Assembly: GCA_902773265.1 (NCBI GenBank)
Contig: CACYDZ010000223.1
Coordinates: forward strand, 1 to 21,460
Reading direction: 5' to 3'
Length of the DNA stretch: 21,460 nt
DNA from: an uncultured Ruminococcus sp.
GTDB lineage: Bacteria; Bacillota; Clostridia; Oscillospirales; Acutalibacteraceae
Part shown: in pieces, positions 1 through 7,730 of the stretch
Position numbering within the stretch: position 1 is the stretch's first letter
Layout of the letters: every line of letters starts with the position of its first letter
Notes under the pieces: generated by a model
What the model was told of the DNA's origin: nothing
Database searches by the model: none
The model's input: the letters and a program-made list of their open reading frames with translations, nothing else
Position numbers and translations under genes: made by a program

Positions 1-104
1 CCGTATACAGCGTTGGTATATTCACCTTTTTTTGTCGTCAGTATTTTAATGCCGTAAAAAGCACGGTTGATAATACTGTTGCCGTCTATGACAAGCAGTT
101 TCAT
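1..104 (-). CDS. polA: DNA polymerase I, N-terminal fragment (runs off the left edge)
   Basis: Reading the minus strand from the ATG at 104 gives 34 codons beginning MKLLVIDGNS and continuing through NRAFYGIK to NAVY at the edge. This is the start of the 5'-3' exonuclease (FEN-like) domain of DNA polymerase I, where the DGNS aspartate helps bind the catalytic metal. The enzyme removes RNA primers and fills gaps in replication and repair. A strong ribosome site (GGAGGTG, complement of 110-116) sits 5 bases before the start, which supports this start. Only the first part of the exonuclease domain is visible, so a stand-alone 5'-3' exonuclease paralogue cannot be excluded, but the match is typical of clostridial polA. 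The gene diverges from ddl. Confidence 0.85.
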   Translation of the reverse strand, partial: MKLLVIDGNSIINRAFYGIKILTTKKGEYTNAVY

Positions 105-158
105 CGAAACACCTCCATTTTCAATACATCTTTATATTTTTTATTTCTATTCAACAAA

Positions 159-289
159 GCCCACTTTTCAAAGTAAAAGTGGGCAATCGCAAAAATCACG
201 GTTTAATCGTCAAAATTACCGCCTTTTAAAATCCGGTGTTAAGGGCTGCCGCCCTTAACAATCCCGCCCACTTTTTTGAAAAAAAGTGG
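159..289. repeat. cluster of three perfect hairpins (dispersed-repeat-like element) in the polA-ddl spacer
   Basis: Three inverted repeats lie in a row. 159-168 pairs with 175-184 (GCCCACTTTT, 6-base loop). 238-246 pairs with 251-259 (GTTAAGGGC, TGCC loop). 268-277 pairs with 280-289 (CCACTTTTTT, 2-base loop). The first and third share the CCCACTTTT core. The arrangement of an A/T-rich hairpin next to a GGG/CCC hairpin, with no reading frame, is typical of small dispersed intergenic repeats in Ruminococcus-like genomes, which is inference. A degenerate relative lies at 7590-7660. They could also act as terminators for a transcript from either side or sit in the polA leader. No other feature was seen in 105-383. 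Confidence 0.6.
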
Positions 290-383
290 ACAAAAAACTT
301 TTAATTGTGTGAACTTAATGTCGGATAATTATTTTGAACAAGAGTGCGGTATGAAATCCCTGCAATTAATTTTTGCAAAAGTA

Positions 384-412
384 TTGCCAACAATAAAAGT
401 TTGCATTATAAT
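384..412 (+). promoter_or_regulatory. sigma-A promoter for ddl-murF
   Basis: TTGCCA at 384-389 and TATAAT at 407-412 are separated by 17 bases, giving a near-consensus housekeeping promoter. Transcription would start near 419, leaving a leader of about 60 bases before the ddl ATG at 482. Confidence 0.75.
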
Positions 413-481
413 GTATTGGTTATTTGTTACTTTTTTTAATTCGGATTTTGTGTACAATAACGGAAAGGATTGATTTTTACA

Positions 482-1519
482 ATGAATATAGTTGTTCTTG
501 CCGGCGGACTGAGTACGGAAAGAGATGTTTCCATAATCACAGGCAAAAAGGTAGCCAAAGCACTGAGAAACAACGGTCATAAAATATGTCTGCTCGATGT
601 TTACATGGGGTACGATAATGATGACATTTCCGATATTTTTGACATAGATTACGACTTTACCAAAGATATCCACTCCATTGGTGAAAAAGCTCCCGATATC
701 AAAGCAATCCAAAAAATGAGAACCAATCAGGCAAAACAATGCTTTTTAGGAAAGAATGTGGAAGAAATTTGTCGTAAAGCGGACATTGTCTTTATGGCTT
801 TACACGGCGATGTCGGAGAAAACGGTCAGTTACAGGCAACTTTCGATATTCTGGGAGTTAAATATACCGGTTCAGGATATATCGGCAGTGGTCTGGCAAT
901 GAATAAAAGTCTGTCGAAAAAAATGTTTATTGCCGACAGTATTCCTACACCCTGCGGTCAGTTGTTTACCGTTCACGATGATATCACAAAATGGGATAAT
1001 TTTCCTTGTGTGGTAAAGCCGTGTTCGGGCGGTTCCAGTGTAGGTGTTTCCATTGTACAGAACAAAGCCAACTTTGAAAAGGCTATGCAGGAAGCATTCT
1101 TGTTTGAAGATGAAGTGCTTGTCGAAAAATACATAAAGGGTCGTGAACTTTCTATTGGTGTTGTGGCAGGAAAGGCTTTGCCTGTCATTGAGATTTGTCC
1201 CAAAGAAGGATTTTATGACTATAAAAACAAATATCAGACCGGTCTTACGGAAGATATCTGTCCTGCCGTATTGCCCAAAAGTGTCACAGAACAGTTACAG
1301 AACACTGCCGAAAAGGTTTATCAGACACTCAAACTTGACGCTTATGCAAGAATTGACTTCATTCTGGATAGTGAAAGTCATTTCTACTGTCTGGAGGCAA
1401 ATACTCTTCCGGGTATGACCCCTACAAGCCTTTTACCTCAGGAAGCTCTGGCTGTCGGAATTTCTTATGATGAACTGGTAGAAATCCTTGTGGACGAATC
1501 TTTGAAAAAGTACAATTAA
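482..1519 (+). CDS. ddl: D-alanine--D-alanine ligase
   Basis: This 345-residue cytoplasmic ATP-grasp enzyme joins two D-alanines using ATP, supplying the dipeptide that MurF adds to the peptidoglycan precursor. Visible family marks are the N-terminal VVLAGGLSTE strand-loop, the HGDVGENG motif at about residues 108-115, the KPCSGGSSVGV ATP-binding segment, the omega-loop YDYKNKY at 245-251, and the metal-binding EANTLPGMTP near the C terminus. The lysine-tyrosine of the omega loop is the pattern of D-Ala-D-Ala rather than D-Ala-D-lactate ligases. The frame is open from a TTG at 470, but AAAGGA at 464-469 abuts that codon; the ATG at 482, 12 bases downstream, is the sensible start and gives the canonical N terminus. 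It is co-transcribed with murF, with a 13-base gap. Confidence 0.95.
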   Translation: MNIVVLAGGLSTERDVSIITGKKVAKALRNNGHKICLLDVYMGYDNDDISDIFDIDYDFTKDIHSIGEKAPDIKAIQKMRTNQAKQCFLGKNVEEICRKADIVFMALHGDVGENGQLQATFDILGVKYTGSGYIGSGLAMNKSLSKKMFIADSIPTPCGQLFTVHDDITKWDNFPCVVKPCSGGSSVGVSIVQNKANFEKAMQEAFLFEDEVLVEKYIKGRELSIGVVAGKALPVIEICPKEGFYDYKNKYQTGLTEDICPAVLPKSVTEQLQNTAEKVYQTLKLDAYARIDFILDSESHFYCLEANTLPGMTPTSLLPQEALAVGISYDELVEILVDESLKKYN

Positions 1520-1532
1520 TAGGTGAATATTC

Positions 1533-2903
1533 ATGAAAGATTTAAGTTTATTTGAAATTGCTGCCGCCTGCAACGGTACGCTAAATAATAAAAGCTACGG
1601 CGACCTTTATATCACATCAGTTACTACGGACAGCCGTCAGATTGGCGAAAAAACACTTTTTATTCCGCTTAAAGGCAGTAAGGTTGACGGACATGACTTC
1701 ATCATGAAAACTTTTGAAAACGGTGCAGTATGCTCCCTTTCAGAAAAAGATGTCGATACTGATAAACCTGTTATCAAAGTAAAATCCTGTTATCAGGCAA
1801 TCAAGGATATTGCGGAATATTATCGTTCTTTGTTTACTATTCCGTTTATCGGGATTTCGGGCAGTGTCGGAAAAACAAGTACAAAAGAAATGATTGCGTC
1901 TGTTCTTTCACAGAAGTTCAAAGTCCATAAAACACAGGGTAACTTTAACAATGAACTTGGTGTTCCGCTGACGATTTTTGGTCTGGAAGAATATCATGAA
2001 GTTGCTGTCATTGAAATGGGAATAAGTGGTTTCGGCGAAATGACAAGGCTCAGCAAAATTGTCAGACCTGATATCTGTGTCCTTACCAGTATCGGCGACT
2101 GTCATCTGGAAAATCTCGGCGACCGTGACGGTGTTCTCAAGGCGAAAACGGAAATGTTTACTTATCGCAATAAAAATGGTAAAATTTTTCTCTGCGGTGA
2201 TAATCTTCATCTGGCAACGGTCAAAAAGGTTGATGATACACAAACTGTTTTTTATGGTATCGAAAACAATGGTATCAATACCTACTATGCCAAAGATATT
2301 GTCAATAAATCTGCTGACGGTATCAGCTGTACATTACGCACTCCCAAAAATGAATTTACTGTTACTATTCCTGCAATAGGAAATTATATGGTTGCCAATG
2401 CTCTTGTTGGTGTGGCTGTCGGTGAATATCTTGGTATGAACGCTGAAAGTATGACAAAAGGTGTTGCTTCTTATAAAACTGTCGGCAGTCGTGACGGCAT
2501 TATCAAAACAGATTCTCTCACCATTATTGATGACTGCTATAACGCAAGTCCTATTTCTGCAAGAGGTGGCGTGGATAATGTTAATACCTTCAAAGGCAGA
2601 AAAGTCTGTATCCTCGGCGATATGAAAGAACTTGGAAAAAACAGCCGTCAGCTTCATTTTGAAACAGGAGAATATGTCAAATTACAGAATATTGATGTAC
2701 TTGTCGCTATTGGTACACTGGCTAAAGATTTGGCAGACGGTTGTCGGGGTGGTAATACTACTGTCTATTGGTTTGAAACTGTCGAAAAAGCAAAGGAAAA
2801 CCTGAAAAATATTCTGCTTAAAAATGATAATGTGCTTGTCAAGGCCTCAAGAGCAATGCAGTTTGAAAATGTTGTCAGTTTTCTTAAAGATGTTGTACTG
2901 TAA
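1533..2903 (+). CDS. murF: UDP-N-acetylmuramoyl-tripeptide--D-alanyl-D-alanine ligase
   Basis: This 456-residue Mur ligase adds the D-Ala-D-Ala made by Ddl to UDP-MurNAc-tripeptide, completing the cytoplasmic pentapeptide precursor. An N-terminal UDP-binding domain contains TTDSRQ (31-36). The ATPase P-loop GISGSVGKTS follows at 107-116 (Lys114), then the MurF-typical GNFNNELGVPLT around 136-147. The C-terminal domain has GDMKELG and a KASRAMQFE stretch in place of the usual KGSR. Length and order are normal for MurF. An AGGTG ribosome site lies just before the ATG. It forms a two-gene unit with ddl under the promoter at 384-412. The gene faces the eight-gene minus-strand block, with the convergent gap at 2904-3093. 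Confidence 0.95.
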   Translation: MKDLSLFEIAAACNGTLNNKSYGDLYITSVTTDSRQIGEKTLFIPLKGSKVDGHDFIMKTFENGAVCSLSEKDVDTDKPVIKVKSCYQAIKDIAEYYRSLFTIPFIGISGSVGKTSTKEMIASVLSQKFKVHKTQGNFNNELGVPLTIFGLEEYHEVAVIEMGISGFGEMTRLSKIVRPDICVLTSIGDCHLENLGDRDGVLKAKTEMFTYRNKNGKIFLCGDNLHLATVKKVDDTQTVFYGIENNGINTYYAKDIVNKSADGISCTLRTPKNEFTVTIPAIGNYMVANALVGVAVGEYLGMNAESMTKGVASYKTVGSRDGIIKTDSLTIIDDCYNASPISARGGVDNVNTFKGRKVCILGDMKELGKNSRQLHFETGEYVKLQNIDVLVAIGTLAKDLADGCRGGNTTVYWFETVEKAKENLKNILLKNDNVLVKASRAMQFENVVSFLKDVVL

Positions 2904-2922
2904 AACGAAAATCATGGTAAAT

Positions 2923-2962
2923 TTAAGGGTTTCTGAAACAATATTGTTTCAGAAACCCTTAA
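2923..2962. terminator. perfect 40-bp palindrome between convergent transcripts
   Basis: TTAAGGGTTTCTGAAACAAT at 2923-2942 is followed directly by its exact reverse complement at 2943-2962. It lies 20 bases after the murF stop and about 130 bases beyond the end of the opposing operon. As RNA it would form a long hairpin on either strand. There is no clean U-run after it on the plus strand (TTTC only), so termination would be non-canonical or bidirectional. The remaining gap (2963-3093) contains only a weak 6-bp hairpin near 3014-3032 and nothing else recognisable. Confidence 0.6.
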
Positions 2963-3093
2963 TTTCACTGTATAAACAAAAATCAGAACTTTTATATGAA
3001 ACATTCACTACCTAGAAAGGTCGGAACTTTCTTGCCAAGACAAGGTAAAATAATAATGAAGAAATTTATCAAAGATTATTGCAAAATCACCTT

Positions 3094-5934
3094 TTACTTT
3101 AATACAGGAATGTAATCCCCATACCTAATCAAACGGAAATTATGTTCTTCACTGTGTTTCTTTACAGTGTCGTGACTGTCATTTTTAGTATTGTTGTAGA
3201 TAATCACTAATTTACCACAATTAGCCAACAGATTACCTATATCGTTATTATCTGTCACATTACCTGCATTACAGATAATACAAGTATCAAAATACTGTGG
3301 TTGCATTGTCCATAATGGGATTTCTTCTTCTGTCAAAACAACAATTTTCTTTTCTGTTGTATCCTGCATTTGCTGATGAATTTGATTTGTATATATTCTT
3401 TCCAGACAATTATGCACTTGATAATAATACTGTATATCCAAAAAATACTCTGCTGTTCCTATCTGATACTGCTCTAAAAGAAATTTTATGTTATTTTCAC
3501 ACCACAATCTTTCAAATTCAAGACATTTTTCCTGATAATTTGTCAAATCCATCTGATAAATAAACTGTGGTATTGTTTCTCTCATAACACTTTCTCGATA
3601 AAGCAGATAATCTTCTGCATACCTGCTAACAAGATGATAAATTCTTGCCAGATAATCATGCACTTCCTTCTTTCGATACATAGTATCTTCAGATGAAAAG
3701 AGCGTCGATTGCAAAGTCCTGATAATACTGTTCATTTTGTCTGTCAGCTTATCTGCGGTTTGTACCATCATTTTCATATCTTCAAACAGCACATCAGTAA
3801 GTCCTTCATTTTTGTCTGCCGAACGACGGATAACTTCTGTGAGAAAAGTATACTGCTGATTCAATTTCTTATATTCTGCTATACTCTGTAACTGTACTTC
3901 AATGGTATTACCATACACATTTTCTTTGAAAAATTCATACAGCTCTTCAATGCTGACAAATCCTTTACCTGCAACAGAAATTTTTGTATTTCCACGCTGT
4001 TGAACACTGAAAAATTTTTCTGTAATTCCTGCTAATTCTTCCAGGTCGTCTCTGTAAATATGTTCCTTTTTGAATAACTTCTTGAAGAATTTGTCTAAAG
4101 GAGAAATACTTTCTTCGGGCTGATTTTCTGATCTCAGTTTAACATACAGTCTGGAAAAATAATCTTCTGCATTCTGTACCTTACTGTTGACTTTTAATCC
4201 GTTATTACTCCTTTCCAAAATGATTTTTGCATATTCTCTTATAGTATCCAAATCGGTTTCCAGCAAAATGTCAGTTTCCTCTTCATCGACTTCATTCTGC
4301 TTTCTTTTCTGACAGGTAGTATTCAATATTTCAGCAAGTTTTTCTGCACCAAATTCTTCCATCTGCTTTTGCAAACCTACTTTTTTTGCTAAAAATTCAC
4401 GGTACTGCTTATAAAAATCTCTGTACGGTTCATCAGCGAGAGAAAATTCATCAAAATGATTTCTCTGATTATTGATTTTCTCTTTGCACAGACGATAAGC
4501 TATATAACTGTAATTTTCTGTACTGTCGGCAAGTTCCTGTAAATTTTCTGCTTTTTTGATTTCTTCTTCAACTTTTTGCCTATATTGCAAAACACAACAA
4601 TATAACTGTTGTTCACTTTCAATCTCACTTTTTAAAAATTCTATATTAGATTTTGACGGATTCTGAATAATGTAATCAAAATTTTCTTCTGCAAATTTAT
4701 CTAATATTGCTTCATAACGATAGACATATTGCAAATCAGCTATTTCTAGAAAATGTACACCATTAAACATTGGATTTGCTGTCAGTGGTCTTCCTATCTT
4801 TGCACACCGTTCCAGCAATTCACTCAGTGGTACATCGTATTCTCTTTCCGGATACTCATATTGTAATAATTTTTCTGATATGACAGCTAATTTTTGCTGT
4901 AATTCCTTTTGATTATTGTTTTTTTTGTCAAAATCACTTTCTGAAAAAGAAACGGGTATTTTTTCTATACTGTCTGCACCATCTATACCTCCTGAAACAA
5001 ACTGCACATATCCACCAAATTCGGAATTTCTGAATTTTTTTGCTATTTTCTGTACACCGCTATCATTGGTAATTATCAGCGTTCTACGACCTTTGAACAG
5101 ATTGTCCGCTGTCAGACTACAAGAAAGTATATATTGCGTATCTTCCTCTTCTGTTTCCACAGCAACGATATTGTTACCTGTTTCCTGATTCAGCGTTCCC
5201 AGAATAAAACAGTCTGTTTTGCTCATTTTCTCTCTGAAGAAAATAACATTGTTGAAATCTGTCATCACATCAATCGCTTTGTTTTCTTCTGAAAACTGTC
5301 GGTAATAATCTCTGTTCAAACCTGTCAGACGGACACCAAAATAAAAATCCGGCTGTTGTATAGTAAGTCTATTTATTTCCGGCATAGTATAAAAACAGAT
5401 TGCTTCCTGTACATCTGAAAACCAGTCACTGTCATGCCGAATGTATGCTTCTTCCGTATTGTACAATATCCCATATATATCTTCAAAAAGAATACTTCTG
5501 TCACCTGTGTTGACAAAGGAATTTTCTCCCATTCTCAACAATCTTTGGCTGTCAGAAACAATAGTATTGTTCCGACTTTTGGGTGGAGTAAGCAATACCC
5601 CTATAAATACATAGTTTTCTTTATACATCAGCACACATGCTATCCCTATTGCGGACAAAAATGTACAGTATAACAGGCACATTCCGTACATATCCTGTCG
5701 AACAACAGTAAATTCTTTTCTTTCCCGAAAATCATTGTTCTTCTCTATCTGACTGCTGTCAAACTCACTTCGATATACCTGCGAAAATATTCTTGAAAAT
5801 TCCTTGTTGACATTTTCCATTTGATAAAACGGATTACTTTGTGCATAAAAATCAAAACTCTGATTTTTAATAGAGATAATCTTTTCTTCCATCTGTGCAT
5901 AGAGTTCTTTAGCAATATTCATCTTGAAAAACAT
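3094..5934 (-). CDS. inactive superfamily 1 helicase-like protein (single RecA lobe, no Walker motifs)
   Basis: This 946-residue protein is last in the block. It follows the shape of UPF1/Dna2-type SF1 helicase N-terminal lobes. Residues 241-300 occupy the motif I-Ia position, with the GKRVLFVSEK-like strand reading GRRTLIITND, but the P-loop position reads GTLNQETGNN with no GK[ST]. A helical stretch (345-380) resembles the segment after motif Ia. A long alpha-helical insert (about 390-860, glutamine- and glutamate-rich, probably coiled) follows. Then 882-891 (FDTCIICNAG) aligns with the Walker B FDxxIxDEAS, the DEAS having become CNAG. Finally IIYNNTK (911-917) aligns with motif III VVGDxxQ. 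The chain stops there, so the second RecA lobe is absent. It therefore should neither bind ATP in the usual way nor unwind nucleic acid; a scaffold or regulatory role is inferred. Residues 1-240 are unrecognised. AAAGGAGG lies 8 bases before the ATG, and the PBP stop is 23 bases upstream. Confidence 0.6.
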   Translation of the reverse strand: MFFKMNIAKELYAQMEEKIISIKNQSFDFYAQSNPFYQMENVNKEFSRIFSQVYRSEFDSSQIEKNNDFRERKEFTVVRQDMYGMCLLYCTFLSAIGIACVLMYKENYVFIGVLLTPPKSRNNTIVSDSQRLLRMGENSFVNTGDRSILFEDIYGILYNTEEAYIRHDSDWFSDVQEAICFYTMPEINRLTIQQPDFYFGVRLTGLNRDYYRQFSEENKAIDVMTDFNNVIFFREKMSKTDCFILGTLNQETGNNIVAVETEEEDTQYILSCSLTADNLFKGRRTLIITNDSGVQKIAKKFRNSEFGGYVQFVSGGIDGADSIEKIPVSFSESDFDKKNNNQKELQQKLAVISEKLLQYEYPEREYDVPLSELLERCAKIGRPLTANPMFNGVHFLEIADLQYVYRYEAILDKFAEENFDYIIQNPSKSNIEFLKSEIESEQQLYCCVLQYRQKVEEEIKKAENLQELADSTENYSYIAYRLCKEKINNQRNHFDEFSLADEPYRDFYKQYREFLAKKVGLQKQMEEFGAEKLAEILNTTCQKRKQNEVDEEETDILLETDLDTIREYAKIILERSNNGLKVNSKVQNAEDYFSRLYVKLRSENQPEESISPLDKFFKKLFKKEHIYRDDLEELAGITEKFFSVQQRGNTKISVAGKGFVSIEELYEFFKENVYGNTIEVQLQSIAEYKKLNQQYTFLTEVIRRSADKNEGLTDVLFEDMKMMVQTADKLTDKMNSIIRTLQSTLFSSEDTMYRKKEVHDYLARIYHLVSRYAEDYLLYRESVMRETIPQFIYQMDLTNYQEKCLEFERLWCENNIKFLLEQYQIGTAEYFLDIQYYYQVHNCLERIYTNQIHQQMQDTTEKKIVVLTEEEIPLWTMQPQYFDTCIICNAGNVTDNNDIGNLLANCGKLVIIYNNTKNDSHDTVKKHSEEHNFRLIRYGDYIPVLK

Positions 5935-5957
5935 AGATACCCCCTCCTTTTCTCTTG

Positions 5958-7556
5958 TTATTCCCTATTCAGTTTTTCAATTTCATTATAAACTTTCTCC
6001 AGCGGACTGTATTCTTCATCTGTTCCTCTTGATGCCCAGCCTGAACCTGTTCTTGCCCCTGCTTTTTCATTCATACTGTTCATTACAACACTGTAAATAT
6101 GACCGTTGACCGTGCAGAACGACATAAACCATAAATTGTCTTTTTCTTTGACTACGACTTCTCCTGTACCTGACTTTCCTCCGATATTTTCTCTCTGGAA
6201 ATTATAGTAGTTATGTTCTTCCTCATCTGAACAGGTATACAGCATTGCCGACTTGATTTTATCGGCTACTTCCATCGTAGTGACATTGATAGGTAAATTG
6301 TGATTATCCAGTTCGGGGATATTGTGCTTTTCGGCAATCTCTTTTAACGGAATTTCTTTCTTTTCGACACCTGCACTCTTTATTGCCTTTATCATATAAG
6401 GATTATAGGCTTTTCCGCCGTTGGCAATGGCGGAAACCAAACGAATTTCTGTGATTGTGGATAATTTTGTACCGCCTTGTCCATAAGCAGTATCTGCCAA
6501 TGCCCGCTGATATAACATATTTCCGCTGTCGTTGTCGTAATTGTATTTTCCTGTCTGTTTATTCTTGTCAAATGCCCATATGTCGACAACATTGCCAAAG
6601 TCGAATGAGGTTATTCGTCTGCCGTAATCATCAACTTTTTCCCCTGTCAGACGGTTCATTATGTTCGTCAATTTGACTTCAGCATTTTCCATATCCAGCA
6701 TTGCTCCTGCAAAAAAGATATTGGAAGAATAGTCCAATGCTTTTTTGTAACTCAATACTTCTCCTTGATTAGAACTGTCATAATTGACAATAAATTTGGC
6801 TTCATCTTCTTCACGGATAAATTCTCGCTCCAGATATTCATTTGTCTTTGTTACTCTGAACGGTGTATTTATTCTTTCATACTCTTCCCCTTTTACACCT
6901 TTGATACTGTTTTCCAGCAAAGCAATACTTGTTAGTACTTTGAATGATGAACCAGGTATTCTCGGGTCATCACAAACAACTGATGTGTACTTTTTTGGTA
7001 ATTCCTTTTCAGGATTATAGGTCGGCAAAGATACCATCGCCAGTATCTCACCGTTTTCGGCATCACTTACTACGATTGATGCATCTTCTTTGGAATTTCC
7101 TACAAAGTCTTTCATAATCTGATAGACGCTCTCTTGCAGGTCACTATCAATCGTCAGTTGTATATCATTTCCCTTTGTTTCTTCTATACTCCCTGTATCG
7201 TACAGAACATCGTAATATTTACGCAAAATACCTTCTGAATTTTCTTTTTCACTTCGGATATACCCTAAAAACGGTGCATACATTTCGGCATTGGTATACT
7301 CTCCGTAATTGCCGTTGGCAAAATCGACATTGGCTAAATTACAGATTTCTTTTCCGTTTCTGTCGGTAATTTTTCCCAGTACAACGACATGTTTCTTATA
7401 TTCCGTTACCGCTTTTTCTTTGAAAAATTCTTTGTTGTTGTTTCCGCCGAAAAATCCTCCTTGTGTGGTCAGCAAGGCTTCTGCAGTCATAATTCCTATC
7501 ACTAAAGTAATCCCGATGATTTCTTTTACATTCTTTATTTTTACTTTCCACTCCAC
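5958..7556 (-). CDS. class B penicillin-binding protein (PbpA/FtsI-like D,D-transpeptidase)
   Basis: This 532-residue membrane-anchored protein cross-links peptidoglycan stem peptides and is the expected partner of the SEDS polymerase encoded just upstream. A single transmembrane anchor lies at about 12-30, then a short pedestal with the GKITDRNG motif (61-68; usually RGxIxDRNG). The transpeptidase domain has all three active-site motifs: SSFK at 203-206 (nucleophile Ser203, Lys206), SSN at 277-279, and KSGTGE at 461-466. AYGQGGTKLS (about 358-366) precedes the last motif, as is usual. There are no PASTA domains. Size and layout recall mycobacterial PbpA more than PBP2 or SpoVD. The start is a GTG preceded by GGGGAGG 8 bases upstream. 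The enzyme looks fully active. Confidence 0.9.
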   Translation of the reverse strand: MEWKVKIKNVKEIIGITLVIGIMTAEALLTTQGGFFGGNNNKEFFKEKAVTEYKKHVVVLGKITDRNGKEICNLANVDFANGNYGEYTNAEMYAPFLGYIRSEKENSEGILRKYYDVLYDTGSIEETKGNDIQLTIDSDLQESVYQIMKDFVGNSKEDASIVVSDAENGEILAMVSLPTYNPEKELPKKYTSVVCDDPRIPGSSFKVLTSIALLENSIKGVKGEEYERINTPFRVTKTNEYLEREFIREEDEAKFIVNYDSSNQGEVLSYKKALDYSSNIFFAGAMLDMENAEVKLTNIMNRLTGEKVDDYGRRITSFDFGNVVDIWAFDKNKQTGKYNYDNDSGNMLYQRALADTAYGQGGTKLSTITEIRLVSAIANGGKAYNPYMIKAIKSAGVEKKEIPLKEIAEKHNIPELDNHNLPINVTTMEVADKIKSAMLYTCSDEEEHNYYNFQRENIGGKSGTGEVVVKEKDNLWFMSFCTVNGHIYSVVMNSMNEKAGARTGSGWASRGTDEEYSPLEKVYNEIEKLNRE

Positions 7557-7730
7557 TATCCAATCCTCCCCTTTTCAAAAATCGTCCCTTTAAACATTCT
7601 GTTAAGAAACTTTTCTCCTTAACCCTACAAACTTTAAAAAAAGTTTGACAAAGCTTCTCTTTGAAAAAATATTGCGTTGATTTTTTCCCTATTGTTACTC
7701 TAAAAAAGATTTCTCATTGTCGATTCGTTC
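7557..7730. other. 174-bp spacer inside the operon with a repeat-like hairpin
   Basis: This is the largest gap inside the block, between the SEDS and PBP genes. It holds a perfect hairpin (CAAACTTT 7628-7635 with AAAGTTTG 7640-7647, AAAA loop), followed on the minus strand by a TAGGGTTAAGG stretch. The order of A/T hairpin then GGGTTAAGG resembles the element in the polA-ddl spacer and suggests a decayed copy of the same repeat. The ribosome site of the PBP gene is at its left end. No convincing internal promoter was found. Confidence 0.45.

Noticed and set aside
67..258. Plus-strand frame of 63 codons near the left edge
   Set aside because: It overlaps polA and the hairpin cluster, with low-complexity translation; a chance frame.
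276..473. Small plus-strand frame of 65 codons upstream of ddl
   Set aside because: It spans the ddl promoter, has no ribosome site or recognisable product, and begins within the hairpin repeat.
6768..6776. A second Ser-Ser-Asn (residues 261-263) in the PBP
   Set aside because: The motif at 277-279 lies in the usual YSSN context before a hydrophobic helix; the first is in a loop and is coincidental.
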